39,048 bases of DNA from an uncultured Flavobacteriales bacterium. GTDB lineage: Bacteria > Bacteroidota > Bacteroidia > Flavobacteriales_E > Vicingaceae. Shown here in pieces: positions 7,321 through 16,407 of the stretch. The number at the start of each line of letters is the position of its first letter. Position 1 is the first letter of the stretch. Under the pieces are notes generated by a model. It was not told the DNA's origin. It did no database searches and worked only from the letters and a program-made list of their open reading frames with translations. The stretch spans positions 1 to 39,048 of the forward strand of contig CALCHN010000056.1 of assembly GCA_937901255.1 (NCBI GenBank), written 5' to 3'. Made by a program: the position numbers and the translations under genes.

Positions 7321-7324
7321 CCGT

Positions 7325-7362
7325 AGTCTTAAACTTTAAACGTCAAACTTTAAATTTAACTC
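7325..7362 (+). repeat. AACTTTAAA-type short repeats just upstream of rpoN
   Basis: Three near-copies of AAACTTTAAA with small spacers fill the gap up to the rpoN ATG. Theme and orientation match the leader repeats of gldA and pyrH. Confidence 0.55.
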
Positions 7363-8823
7363 ATGGCACTAAAACAAACATTAAGTTTTAAACTACAGCA
7401 AAAGCTATCTCCTCAACAAATTCAGTTAATGAAATTGTTGCAATTGCCTACAGTTGCTCTTGAGCAACGAATTAAAGAGGAAATGGAAAACAATCCTGCT
7501 TTAGATGAAGGGAAAGATGAAGAAGAAGAGATGGAACTTACTCAGCATGATGATTATGAGGAGAAAGAACGAAGCGAAGCTGAAAAAGAGTTTAATTTTG
7601 ATGATTATGTTGATGATTCTGATACACCAAGCTATAAGCTAACAGCTAACAATCATAGTAAAGATGATGAAGATAAGCAGACACCTATTAGTGTTGGTTC
7701 TACTTTTCAGGAAACCTTAGAGGCTCAAATTAACTTGTTTAATTTAGATGATGATGACCATAGTATTGCTCTACACCTTATTGGTAGTTTAGATGATGCT
7801 GGTTATCTCCGTAGAGATATTAATGCCATAGTTGATGATTTAGCCTTTACCCAAAATATTATTACCGATAAAGAACACGTTGAAAAGATAGTAAAACTTA
7901 TTCAACATTTAGATCCAGCTGGTGTTGGAGCAAGAAGTCTTCAGGAATGTTTACTTATCCAACTAAATAAGAAAAAACATCATACCCTTATTTCTAAAAA
8001 TGCGATAGAAATTATCACTAATTATTTTGATGAGTTTTCTAAAAAACATTACTCAAAAATTATTGAAAAACTTAGTATTTCTGAAGATGATTTAAGGTTA
8101 GTAATTGAAGAAATTCTAAAGTTAAATCCGAAACCCGGCAACTCATCTAATGATGGTTTAAGAGTTACTCAACATATTGTTCCTGATTTTGTTCTTACTG
8201 TTGATGATGGAGAAATAGACATCACTTTAAATGGAAGAAATACTCCCGACTTAAAAGTTAGTCGCTCTTACAAAGAAATGATTGAAGGCTATAAAGCTCA
8301 AAAAGAGAAACCTTCAAAATCTCAAAAAGATGCGTTGATGTTTGTAAAACAAAAGCTAGATGCTGCCAAATGGTTTATTGATGCCATTAGACAACGTCAG
8401 CACACACTTATGCTAACTGTAGATGCTATTGTTGAAAGACAAAAAAAATACTTTTTAGAAGGAGATGAAACCTTAATTGTTCCGATGATTTTAAAAGATA
8501 TTGCCGAAGAAATAGATATGGATATATCAACCGTTTCTCGTGTGGTAAACAGTAAATACATTCAAACACCTTACGGAACTTTTCTTTTAAAAACTTTCTT
8601 TTCAGAATCACTAAGTACAGATAGTGGTGAAGAAGTTTCGAGCAGAGAAGTAAAAAAGATTTTGCAAAATGCTGTGGAAGATGAAGACAAACGCAAGCCA
8701 TTAACAGACGAAAAACTTTCTAAATTACTTAACGATAAAGGCTACAACATTGCCAGAAGAACAATTGCCAAATACCGAGAGCAATTAAATATTCCTGTTG
8801 CCCGATTACGTAAAGAAATTTAA
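7363..8823 (+). CDS. rpoN: RNA polymerase sigma-54 factor
   Basis: 486-residue sigma-54. Region I is the Gln/Leu-rich activator-interacting start (KQTLSFKLQQKLSPQQIQLMKLLQLP), followed by a very acidic region II (about 45-110), the core-binding domain, an HTH region (about 380-400, DISTVSRVVNSKYIQTP) and the RpoN box ARRTIAKYRE (464-473), which reads the -24 promoter element. Full length. Enhancer-binding activators are not in the window, so the regulon is unknown from this sequence. The next gene starts 8 bp downstream. Confidence 0.98.
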   Translation: MALKQTLSFKLQQKLSPQQIQLMKLLQLPTVALEQRIKEEMENNPALDEGKDEEEEMELTQHDDYEEKERSEAEKEFNFDDYVDDSDTPSYKLTANNHSKDDEDKQTPISVGSTFQETLEAQINLFNLDDDDHSIALHLIGSLDDAGYLRRDINAIVDDLAFTQNIITDKEHVEKIVKLIQHLDPAGVGARSLQECLLIQLNKKKHHTLISKNAIEIITNYFDEFSKKHYSKIIEKLSISEDDLRLVIEEILKLNPKPGNSSNDGLRVTQHIVPDFVLTVDDGEIDITLNGRNTPDLKVSRSYKEMIEGYKAQKEKPSKSQKDALMFVKQKLDAAKWFIDAIRQRQHTLMLTVDAIVERQKKYFLEGDETLIVPMILKDIAEEIDMDISTVSRVVNSKYIQTPYGTFLLKTFFSESLSTDSGEEVSSREVKKILQNAVEDEDKRKPLTDEKLSKLLNDKGYNIARRTIAKYREQLNIPVARLRKEI

Positions 8824-8831
8824 GTCTGAAC

Positions 8832-9437
8832 ATGAGGTTAGCTGCAAAAATTATTTCCATCCTTTTTAATCCATTATTGATGCCCACTCTTGGGCTTTTT
8901 TTACTATTTAATACGGATACTTATATTAATTACGCTGTACATTTTAAATTGAAGCAATTTACTATACTTTTAGTAGCCCTCCTAACTTTTATTATTCCTT
9001 TACTTTCTGTTCTTTTTCTTCGAAACAGAGGCGTAATTACAAGCATTGAAATGTATGCCTCTAAAGAAAGGATTATCCCTTACATCATTACCATTATTTC
9101 TTATATTTTTACACTCTATTTACTCAAACAAACCCCAGTAATTCCAATTATTTTTAATTTTATAATAGGAGCTACTTATGCTATAATTTTAGCTTTTATC
9201 ATTAATATAAAATGGAAAATTAGTGCCCATGCTATTGGTATTGGTGGATTGCTCGGAGCATTTTTGTGTGTTGCTACTAAACTTCAAACTGATGTAAGCA
9301 TATTTATTGTAGCACTATTGATTGTTTTTGGTATAGTAGCTACTGCCCGATTAATTTTAAATGCTCACACCCACACTCAAATATATGCTGGCTTTCTGCT
9401 AGGAATTGCAACACAATTTGCAGTATTTTATTTTTAG
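8832..9437 (+). CDS. PAP2-like integral membrane protein
   Basis: 201-residue, very hydrophobic protein with about six helices. It matches the PAP2 (type 2 phosphatidic acid phosphatase) pattern only loosely: K78-ERIIP-P83 for motif 1, KISAHAIG with H133 for motif 2 (normally PSGH), and R173-LILN-AHTHTQIYAG with H179 for motif 3. The serine-glycine of motif 2 is altered, so activity is uncertain. Lipid or undecaprenyl pyrophosphate dephosphorylation is the family role. It lies 8 bp behind rpoN, so it is almost surely in that transcript. Confidence 0.7.
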   Translation: MRLAAKIISILFNPLLMPTLGLFLLFNTDTYINYAVHFKLKQFTILLVALLTFIIPLLSVLFLRNRGVITSIEMYASKERIIPYIITIISYIFTLYLLKQTPVIPIIFNFIIGATYAIILAFIINIKWKISAHAIGIGGLLGAFLCVATKLQTDVSIFIVALLIVFGIVATARLILNAHTHTQIYAGFLLGIATQFAVFYF

Positions 9438-9515
9438 CCTTATTATTTTAAATAGAAGAATTACATCTTTTAATACTGACAACATCAATCAAAGTTGATT
9501 GGCTTAAAAAGAGAT

Positions 9516-9550
9516 AAAAAAAAAGTCTATATAATTATATAGACTTTTTT
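9516..9550. terminator. Bidirectional terminator between convergent genes
   Basis: Perfect palindrome with 11-bp arms AGTCTATATAA (9524-9534) and TTATATAGACT (9535-9545), preceded by an A run and followed by a T run, so it can stop the PAP2-like gene transcript (+) and the aldehyde dehydrogenase transcript (-). Confidence 0.85.
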
Positions 9551-9570
9551 AATTTGGGTTTTCTAAATTT

Positions 9571-11130
9571 TTACAAATCAAACTTTATCCCTTGTGCCAG
9601 TGGCAAACTATCAGAATAATTAATGGTATTGGTTTGTCTTCTCATGTAAATTTTCCAAGCATCAGAACCAGATTCACGTCCACCACCAGTTTCTTTCTCT
9701 CCACCAAAAGCACCACCAATTTCTGCTCCAGAAGTACCAATGTTTACATTTGCAATTCCACAATCTGAACCTGCGTAAGAAAGGAATTTCTGTGCTTCTT
9801 TCATATTTTCAGTCATAATAGCTGAAGATAATCCTTGAGCAACATCGTTTTGTATTTCAATTGCATTTTCAACATCTCCACTATATTTCATTAAATATAA
9901 AATAGGAGCAAACGTTTCTGCCTGAACAATTTCAAAATGATTTTCAGCCTCAATAATAGCTGGTTTTACATAGCAACCACTTTCATAACCTTCGCCTTCT
10001 AATACACCACCATCAACCAGTACATTTCCGCCTTCAGCTTTGGCTTTTTCAATAGCAGCTAAATACATCTCTACAGCAGCTTTATCAATAAGTGGTCCTA
10101 CGTGATTGTTTTCATCTAACGGATTTCCAATTCTTATTTGTTTGTAAGCTCCAACAATAGCGTCTCTTACTTTATCATAAACCGATTCGTGAATTATTAA
10201 TCTTCTTGTTGAAGTACATCTTTGTCCGCAAGTACCTACTGCACCAAAAACTGCTCCTGGAACAACCACTTTTAAATCTGCAGATGGAGTAATAATAATG
10301 GCATTGTTTCCACCTAATTCTAACAAAGATTTTCCAAAACGCTCAGCAACTGTTTTACCAACAATTCTTCCCATTCTGGTTGACCCTGTTGCAGAAACTA
10401 ATGCAACTCTTTTATCAGTGGTCATTAATTCACCTACTTTATAATCTCCATTAATAATACATGAAATTCCTTCTGGTAAATTATTTTCTTTTAATATTTC
10501 AGCAATAATATTCTGACAAGCTATGGAGCATAAAGGAGCTTTTTCAGAAGCTTTCCACACACAAACGTCTCCACAAATCCATGCTAAAGCAGTATTCCAA
10601 CTCCAAACCGCTACCGGAAAGTTAAAAGCAGAAATAATTCCTACTACTCCTAAAGGATGGTACTGTTCTCTCATTACATGCTCAGGTCTTTCTGAAGCAA
10701 TTGTTAATCCATATAATTGTCTTGATAGTCCAACTGCAAAATCGCAGATATCAATCATTTCTTGTACTTCTCCGTAACCTTCTTGTAAGGATTTTCCCAT
10801 TTCATAAGAAACCAATTTACCTAGCGGTTCTTTTAATTCTCTTAGTTTGTTTCCAAACTGACGCACAATTTCTCCTCGCTGTGGTGCAGGCATTGCTCTA
10901 AAAGTTTTGAATGCAGCAGTTGCAGCTTCCATCACTTTTTCATAATCTTCTTTAGTGGTGGTAGTAACTTTTCCAATTAACTGTCCATCTGTTGGAGAAA
11001 AAGAAGCTATTGCTTCGCCATTACCAAATGAATGAGAACCTGTTGAAGTTCCGTTGTTAATTTCTTTTACGCCCAATTTACCTAGGGCATCTTTAATTCC
11101 AAATTTATCTGCTATTGCGGTAGTTGTCAT
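9571..11130 (-). CDS. Aldehyde dehydrogenase, ALDH7 / L-aminoadipate-semialdehyde dehydrogenase type
   Basis: 519-residue NAD(P)-dependent aldehyde dehydrogenase. N170 of the FNFP segment, general base E271 in ELGG and nucleophile C305 in GTCGQRCTSTRR are present. The phrases ASERPEHVMREQYHPLGVVGIISAFNFPVAVWSWN and ESGSDAWKIYMRRQTNTINYS resemble antiquitin (ALDH7A1) and bacterial L-piperidine-6-carboxylate dehydrogenases, which oxidise alpha-aminoadipate semialdehyde in lysine breakdown. No other lysine-catabolism gene is in the window, so the substrate is inferred from family only. Single-gene unit, divergent from the DUF2480 gene. Confidence 0.9.
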   Translation of the reverse strand: MTTTAIADKFGIKDALGKLGVKEINNGTSTGSHSFGNGEAIASFSPTDGQLIGKVTTTTKEDYEKVMEAATAAFKTFRAMPAPQRGEIVRQFGNKLRELKEPLGKLVSYEMGKSLQEGYGEVQEMIDICDFAVGLSRQLYGLTIASERPEHVMREQYHPLGVVGIISAFNFPVAVWSWNTALAWICGDVCVWKASEKAPLCSIACQNIIAEILKENNLPEGISCIINGDYKVGELMTTDKRVALVSATGSTRMGRIVGKTVAERFGKSLLELGGNNAIIITPSADLKVVVPGAVFGAVGTCGQRCTSTRRLIIHESVYDKVRDAIVGAYKQIRIGNPLDENNHVGPLIDKAAVEMYLAAIEKAKAEGGNVLVDGGVLEGEGYESGCYVKPAIIEAENHFEIVQAETFAPILYLMKYSGDVENAIEIQNDVAQGLSSAIMTENMKEAQKFLSYAGSDCGIANVNIGTSGAEIGGAFGGEKETGGGRESGSDAWKIYMRRQTNTINYSDSLPLAQGIKFDL

Positions 11131-11229
11131 GTTAAATTATTTTAGGTTAATCTTAAAAATGGATACAAATTTAACAAAAACTAAACACCTATCTGGGCTA
11201 TTTTCCAAAACTTTGAAAAAACTATAGTT

Positions 11230-11237
11230 TAAATTTG
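11230..11237 (+). promoter_or_regulatory. Promoter -7 box of the DUF2480 gene
   Basis: TAAATTTG fits TAnnTTTG and ends 20 bp before the ATG at 11258, implying a very short leader. TTTG at 11212-11215 is too close for a standard -33 box. Confidence 0.5.
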
Positions 11238-11257
11238 TTTCGGTAATTTTGTTCTGT

Positions 11258-11770
11258 ATGGAAAATGAAATTTTAAACAGAGTAGAAAAAAGCGGTTTAA
11301 TTCAATTAAACATAGAAGACCTCTATCCCAAAGGAGAAAGAGTGAAAATTGATATTACTGATTTTTTAGAGAATGGTCTTATTTTAAGAGAAAAGCCATT
11401 TAGAGAATTAGTAAATCAAACCAATTGGGAGATTTACAAAAATAAGTATGTTGCCATTTTTTTTAAAGAAGACGCTATAGTTCCTTTATGGGCATACATG
11501 CTAATCGCTTCTAAACTTTCTCCTATAGCCAAAAAAGTTGTTGTTGGCGATTTTTCTGTTTTGGAAACAGCTATTTTTACCGATGTTTTTAATGCCTTTG
11601 ATTTTGCTGCTTATGCAGATAAAAACCTCATTTTAAAAGGTTGTGGCAAGTTACCTATTCCAAATAATGTATTTATTGAGTTTACGCTTAAATTGCAAGA
11701 GCAAGCAAAAAGTATTATGTTTGGAGAAGCTTGTTCGGCTGTTCCTGTTTACAAACAAAAAAAGTCTTAA
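11258..11770 (+). CDS. DUF2480 family protein
   Basis: 170-residue cytoplasmic protein of unknown function, recognised as the Bacteroidota family DUF2480 from its opening MENEILNRVEKSGLIQLNIEDLYP and the central stretch REKPFRELVNQTNWEIYKNKYVAIFFKEDAIVPLWAYMLI. The C-terminal CG-x-LPIPNNVFIEF and late cysteine (ACSAVPVY) are visible but no metal site is proven. The start is set at ATG 11258 rather than TTG 11249 because the family begins at the Glu-rich start and the -7 box leaves only a short leader. Stand-alone gene closed by a strong terminator. Confidence 0.85.
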   Translation: MENEILNRVEKSGLIQLNIEDLYPKGERVKIDITDFLENGLILREKPFRELVNQTNWEIYKNKYVAIFFKEDAIVPLWAYMLIASKLSPIAKKVVVGDFSVLETAIFTDVFNAFDFAAYADKNLILKGCGKLPIPNNVFIEFTLKLQEQAKSIMFGEACSAVPVYKQKKS

Positions 11771-11789
11771 TGGTAACCACTAAGACTTT
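11761..11789 (+). other. Inverted repeat across the end of the DUF2480 gene
   Basis: Arms AAAGTCTTA (11761-11769) and TAAGACTTT (11781-11789) with inner arms TGGT/ACCA form an extended hairpin that includes the stop codon. It lies 9 bp before the main terminator and may act as a first termination or RNA-stability hairpin. Confidence 0.55.
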
Positions 11790-11797
11790 ATAAGTAT

Positions 11798-11829
11798 AAA
11801 AAAACCTCCAAGATTACTTGGAGGTTTTT
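11798..11829. terminator. Bidirectional terminator, DUF2480 gene / ompH
   Basis: Stem CCTCCAAG (11805-11812), loop ATTA, CTTGGAGG (11817-11824), with an A run before and T run after. It serves both convergent transcripts. Confidence 0.9.
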
Positions 11830-11836
11830 AGTATTA

Positions 11837-12349
11837 TTAGATAATTCCTAATTTCTTTTTTACTAAAGGTAATAAATCATCAGACTCAATAGAGTACAAC
11901 ACTACTCCCATACTAGAATCTAACACATAAGTATAATTGTTTTCTTTAGCAACATCATCAATAGCTTGTTTAGCTTTATCAATTATTGGTTGTAACAATT
12001 TCTCTTCTTTCTTTTGTAAATCTGCTTGAGCAGTTTTTTGGAACTCAGTAATTCTTTTTTCTAAATCTGTAATTTCTTTAATTTTATTATCTCTAATAAT
12101 ATCAGTCATTACATCTTGTTTACTTTGGAAATCTGCAACTTTAGCCTCGTATTCTTTTCTCATTGCATCCATAGTAGTGGTTAATTGAGCTGCATAGTCT
12201 TCAATTTCTTTTTGAACAGTTTCTCTTTCTGGCATAGCGGCTAATAATTCATTAGAATTAATATGACCTATTTTTACCGATTTTTGAGCAAATGCAGAGA
12301 AAGACATTGTTACTACTGCTGCTAATAATATTGCTTTTATTGTTTTCAT
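11837..12349 (-). CDS. OmpH/Skp family periplasmic chaperone (second copy)
   Basis: 170 residues: signal peptide (about 1-21, ending SAFAQ), a short beta segment KIGHINSNELLAAMPE, a long charged coiled coil (about 40-120), and the closing beta segment (YTYVLDSSMGVVLYS). This is the Skp layout, a trimeric holdase for unfolded outer-membrane proteins. Last gene of the bamA cluster, so it probably feeds barrels to BamA. The tandem partner lies 79 bp upstream and is of similar length but clearly diverged. Confidence 0.92.
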   Translation of the reverse strand: MKTIKAILLAAVVTMSFSAFAQKSVKIGHINSNELLAAMPERETVQKEIEDYAAQLTTTMDAMRKEYEAKVADFQSKQDVMTDIIRDNKIKEITDLEKRITEFQKTAQADLQKKEEKLLQPIIDKAKQAIDDVAKENNYTYVLDSSMGVVLYSIESDDLLPLVKKKLGII

Positions 12350-12428
12350 AAAGTTGTGTTTATTGTTTGGTTTTATATATTTAAAATATTTACGGATGCA
12401 AAACTATATTAAATTATTTAAAAATGAC

Positions 12429-12956
12429 TTATTTACCCGGGTCATATCCTAATTTTTTTAAAACTGCATCGCTTTTATTCAATTTAGGATTAGTGTATAA
12501 CATGGTTAAACCACTTGATTTATCAAAGATAACATCGTATCCGCCCATACTCGCCACATCATTTATAGCATTGTAAATTTTATCCTGAATTGGTTTAACT
12601 AATTCTTGTCTTTTCTTAAAAAGTTCACCATCAACACCAAATTTTTGTTTTTGGTATTCTTTAGCTTCTTTTTCTTTCTTAATAATTTCTTCTTCTCTTT
12701 TGGTTTTCATTTCATCTGTAAGCAAGATTTGCTCTGCCTGATAGTTTTTATACAACTTATCTATTTCGGCATATCTTCTTTCCAATTGTTTTTGCCATTC
12801 TATAGATAGTTTATCTAATTCTTCTTGAGCTTCTTTATATTCAGGAATATTTTGTAAAACGTATTCCGTATCTACATAACCTATTTTTTGAGCAGAAAGT
12901 GTAAAAGCACTACTCAATAGTACTATTACTACTAATGATTTTAATATTGTTTTCAT
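12429..12956 (-). CDS. OmpH/Skp family periplasmic chaperone (first copy)
   Basis: 175 residues with signal peptide (about 1-22, ending TLSAQ), the opening KIGYVDTEYVLQNIPEYKEAQ typical of OmpH, a Lys/Glu-rich coiled coil (about 40-120) and the C-terminal beta part (GYDVIFDKSSGLTMLY). Role as for Skp: carrying outer-membrane precursors in the periplasm. It follows bamA by 126 bp. Tandem ompH pairs after bamA are usual in Bacteroidota. Confidence 0.93.
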   Translation of the reverse strand: MKTILKSLVVIVLLSSAFTLSAQKIGYVDTEYVLQNIPEYKEAQEELDKLSIEWQKQLERRYAEIDKLYKNYQAEQILLTDEMKTKREEEIIKKEKEAKEYQKQKFGVDGELFKKRQELVKPIQDKIYNAINDVASMGGYDVIFDKSSGLTMLYTNPKLNKSDAVLKKLGYDPGK

Positions 12957-13082
12957 ATGTTTATATTTTATAGTTTTAAATCGGTCATATTGAACTCGCC
13001 ATAAATAATCATCATTTTGTGTGACAAATTATTGACATGGCTCGTTTCATAATTCAATTTTTTAATTGTTTAACATAAAAGT

Positions 13083-15608
13083 TTACCAACCGTTTAGGCT
13101 TCCTCCAATACTAAAGTGAATTTCTGTTCTGCTGTTCGGATCTGTTCTTCCGGGAATATCATCAAATCTATATCCCCAATCGAGACCTAACAATCCAAAC
13201 ATTGGCATAAAAATTCTGATACCAACACCAGCAGATTTATTCACTTCAAATGGGTTGGATTTACCAAAGGTTGCCCATGAGTTTCCTGCTTCTCCAAAAA
13301 CTAAGCCATAAATTGTGGCACTTGGGTTTAATGAAAATGGATAACGTAGTTCTGCTGTATATTTAACTACGGTTGTTGCTCCAGTTGTTGGCGACAATGT
13401 TCCGTTGCCATAACCTCTTAATGCTATAATTTCTCTACCATCTAAATTAAAGCCTGTTAATCCATCTCCCCCTAAATAATACCTGTTAAATGGTGATGTT
13501 CCTAAGCTTTTATTAAATGCTCCTAAATAACCAAAACCGAACTTAGTATGTAATACTAAAGAGCGTTTTTCTCCTGCCAACCTAGAAAACCAAGAAGTTT
13601 GGAAAGTCCATTGGTGAAACTCAACATATTTGTTTTTTTGTTGGATAGACATAGATGCATAATCAGTGTCATCTGGTCTGAAATAAGAATAAGGCAACGT
13701 ATGTTTTAAGGATAAGGTAACACTAGAACCCGAACGAGGATAAATCGGTTGGTCAATAGAGTTTCTTGATAAAACATGTCTGAAGTTTAAGTTATTTGCA
13801 AAACCATCAGAAAAAATAAAGATAGAGCCATAATTCTGAAGCACATAATACTGATAAGCTGCTTCATTATACAAGGTAAAATAATCGTCAGGCACTTTTA
13901 ATCTTCTTCCTAAACCTACAGAAATACCATACATTTTCATAAAAGAGCGAGAGTCGCCACTTCCAAAACCAAAGTTGGAATGATTTAAACTAACACTTAA
14001 TGAGTTTGGTTTTCTTCCTCCAAGCCATGGCTCCATAAACGATAAACTATAACTTTGGTAACCCGTTCCACTTGACTGAGCTCTTAAGCTTAGTTTTTGC
14101 CCATCACCTGCTGGCAATGGTCTCCAAGCACTTCCTTTAAAGAAATTCTTTGCAGAGAAGTTGTTAAAAGAAACGCCTAAGGTTCCTATAACTCTACCTG
14201 CTCCCCATCCTCCTGATAATTCAATTTGATCGGATGGTTTTTCTTCTACAACATATTGAATATCTACTGTTCCGTCTTCTTGATTTGGATTAGGCTTTAC
14301 ATCTAAGGTTTCCGGATTAAAGTATCCTAATTGTGCTAATTCTCTTTGTGTTCTAATGATGTCTGCTCTACTAAATAATTGACCAGGAGAAGTTCTGATT
14401 TCTCTTCTAATTACGTGGTCTTTAGTTTTTTCATTTCCTACAACGGTTATATTATTTATGGTTGCTTGTTTTCCCTCATAAATTCTCAATTCTAAATCTA
14501 TCGAATCATTTTCTACTCTTACTTCTACTGGGTTTACTTGAAAGAATAAATAACCGTTATCCATGTATAAAGAACTTACATCTCTACCACTTTGGTTCAT
14601 AAACAATTTGGCTTCCAATGTTTTTTTGTTGTAAACTTCTCCTTTTTGAATGTCTAAAATTTTGTCTAATTCTTTTGATGAATGAATACTGTTCCCAACC
14701 CATTTAATATCTCTAAAATAATATTTATTTCCTTCTTCTACTTCTATATGGATGGCAACTAATTTATCGTTTACTTTATAAACAGAATCGCTAACTATAC
14801 GAGCATCTCTATATCCCTTCTCATTATATTTCTGAACGATATTAGGCTTACTTTCTTCGTATTTACTAGGAACAAATTTTGACAGTGTGAAAATATTATA
14901 AAATCGTTTTCTTTTAACATTTTTAAGGCTTCTTCTTAACTTACCCGATTTTATATTTTCATTACCAGAAAAAGTAATGTCTTTTATTTTAGTTCTTTTG
15001 TTTCTATCAATTTCTATAGTTAAAACTACATTGTTTAATCTTGCAGTATCAGCCTCCTGAGTAATTTTAACATCTGTATTTAAAAACCCTTTGGAAACAA
15101 AGTAAGATTTAATTTTATTTTTGGTATTCATTAATAAGTTTTCATTTACCACCATACCTGTAGTAAGTAAAATCTCTTCTCTTAATGCTTTTTGCTTTCC
15201 TTTTTTAATTCCTTTAAATTTAAACTTATAAAGTCGGGGAAGTTCTTTTACATTAATATTTAGAAATATTTTAGTGCCTTCAATTTTAACTGCTCTTATT
15301 TCTATTTCACTAAAAAGATTTTGATCCCAAAGTTTTTTAATTGCACCTGTAACAGCATCTCCAGGCACTTTAATTTCTTGTCCTACCACAAATCCCGATA
15401 AAGAAATAATAGCTTGTCCGCTAAAAGATTCTGCTCCAGAAACTGTTATTCCACCAATTTCATAGGTTTTTGGTGATGCATAGTTTAATTTATCTAACTC
15501 ACTTGAAAAAGAAAATTGAGCATTAGAAGCTAATGGTAATAACAAGAGCGTTGCCAATATAATTTTTATGGAAGCTGTGTTGAGTTGTATTAATAGGTTA
15601 TTTACCAT
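13083..15608 (-). CDS. bamA: Outer membrane protein assembly factor BamA
   Basis: 841 residues: signal peptide (about 1-30, ending ASNAQ), a set of POTRA domains over about 45-450 (repeated beta-alpha-alpha-beta units such as ITVSGAESFSGQAI, ITFSGNENIKSGKLR, ITVVGNEKTKDHVIRREI) and a C-terminal Omp85 beta-barrel (about 475-841) with the closing motif IHFSIGGSLNGW. It is the essential catalyst of beta-barrel insertion. The barrel contains the expected YLGGDGLTGF-type segment. Transcribed after uppS with a 19-bp gap and before the two ompH genes. Confidence 0.96.
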   Translation of the reverse strand: MVNNLLIQLNTASIKIILATLLLLPLASNAQFSFSSELDKLNYASPKTYEIGGITVSGAESFSGQAIISLSGFVVGQEIKVPGDAVTGAIKKLWDQNLFSEIEIRAVKIEGTKIFLNINVKELPRLYKFKFKGIKKGKQKALREEILLTTGMVVNENLLMNTKNKIKSYFVSKGFLNTDVKITQEADTARLNNVVLTIEIDRNKRTKIKDITFSGNENIKSGKLRRSLKNVKRKRFYNIFTLSKFVPSKYEESKPNIVQKYNEKGYRDARIVSDSVYKVNDKLVAIHIEVEEGNKYYFRDIKWVGNSIHSSKELDKILDIQKGEVYNKKTLEAKLFMNQSGRDVSSLYMDNGYLFFQVNPVEVRVENDSIDLELRIYEGKQATINNITVVGNEKTKDHVIRREIRTSPGQLFSRADIIRTQRELAQLGYFNPETLDVKPNPNQEDGTVDIQYVVEEKPSDQIELSGGWGAGRVIGTLGVSFNNFSAKNFFKGSAWRPLPAGDGQKLSLRAQSSGTGYQSYSLSFMEPWLGGRKPNSLSVSLNHSNFGFGSGDSRSFMKMYGISVGLGRRLKVPDDYFTLYNEAAYQYYVLQNYGSIFIFSDGFANNLNFRHVLSRNSIDQPIYPRSGSSVTLSLKHTLPYSYFRPDDTDYASMSIQQKNKYVEFHQWTFQTSWFSRLAGEKRSLVLHTKFGFGYLGAFNKSLGTSPFNRYYLGGDGLTGFNLDGREIIALRGYGNGTLSPTTGATTVVKYTAELRYPFSLNPSATIYGLVFGEAGNSWATFGKSNPFEVNKSAGVGIRIFMPMFGLLGLDWGYRFDDIPGRTDPNSRTEIHFSIGGSLNGW

Positions 15609-15627
15609 AATAAAGTTAGGTGAGTAT

Positions 15628-16368
15628 TTAATTGTTTAATTGTTCGCTGGTAAGACCAAATCTTCTTTCTCTATTTTGGTAATCCATTATGGCTTGAAAT
15701 AAATTTTCTTTTCTAAAGTCGGGCCACAAAATATTGGTAAAGTAAAGTTCAGAATAAGCTATTTGCCACAATAAAAAGTTGCTTATTCTGCATTCTCCAC
15801 TCGTTCTAATAAGTAATTCTGGGTCGGGAACATTACAAGTGGTTAAATATTTTGTAAGCAGTTCTTCATTTATATTTTCAATCTCAATATTTTTATTCAC
15901 TACCTCTTCTGCAATTTTTTTAACTGCTTCAGATATTTCCCACTTCGCACTATAACTAAGAGCCAATATCAAATTCAATCCTTTATTGTCTTTCGTTTTT
16001 TCTACAGCTCGCATAAGTTCGTTATAGCATTCTGTAGGCAAATTATTAAGGTTTCCAATTGCAGATAATCGGATGTTGTTTTTATGCAATTCATTAATTT
16101 CGTTAGTAATGGTATTTACTAAAAGTTGCATAAGAGCAGTAACTTCAAACTTTGGTCTTTTCCAATTTTCGGTAGAAAAAGCATATAATGTTAAATGTTT
16201 TACACCAATTTCGGCTGCACCTTCTACTACACTTTTTACTGAAACCACCCCTTTTTTATGTCCGAAAACCCTTGGTTGTCTATGGTTCTTTGCCCATCTG
16301 CCATTACCATCCATTATAATAGCAATATGTTGAGGGATGTTGTTTTTATCTAAATTAATACTTTCCAT
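15628..16368 (-). CDS. uppS: Isoprenyl transferase (undecaprenyl diphosphate synthase)
   Basis: 246 residues from ATG at 16368. It carries the cis-prenyltransferase catalytic motif HIAIIMDGNGRWA with D20, the YAFSTENWKRP segment, and the C-terminal DPELLIRTSGE and SELYFTNILWPDF motifs. It makes the C55 lipid carrier for peptidoglycan and other wall polymers. An upstream in-frame TTG at 16404 would add 12 residues (MLYLRLAIFKHP) unlike the family; the ATG start gives the usual N-terminus. It sits between the PorG-like gene and bamA, a conserved Bacteroidota order. Confidence 0.95.
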   Translation of the reverse strand: MESINLDKNNIPQHIAIIMDGNGRWAKNHRQPRVFGHKKGVVSVKSVVEGAAEIGVKHLTLYAFSTENWKRPKFEVTALMQLLVNTITNEINELHKNNIRLSAIGNLNNLPTECYNELMRAVEKTKDNKGLNLILALSYSAKWEISEAVKKIAEEVVNKNIEIENINEELLTKYLTTCNVPDPELLIRTSGECRISNFLLWQIAYSELYFTNILWPDFRKENLFQAIMDYQNRERRFGLTSEQLNN

Positions 16369-16407
16369 TGGGTGCTTAAAAATAGCAAGACGCAAATATA
16401 ACAATCA

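Noticed and set aside
11249..11257. TTG start for the DUF2480 protein
   Set aside because: Adds three residues unlike the family and leaves too short a leader after the -7 box; ATG at 11258 fits.
16369..16404. TTG start for uppS
   Set aside because: The extra 12 residues do not match the family; ATG at 16368 gives the normal N-terminus.
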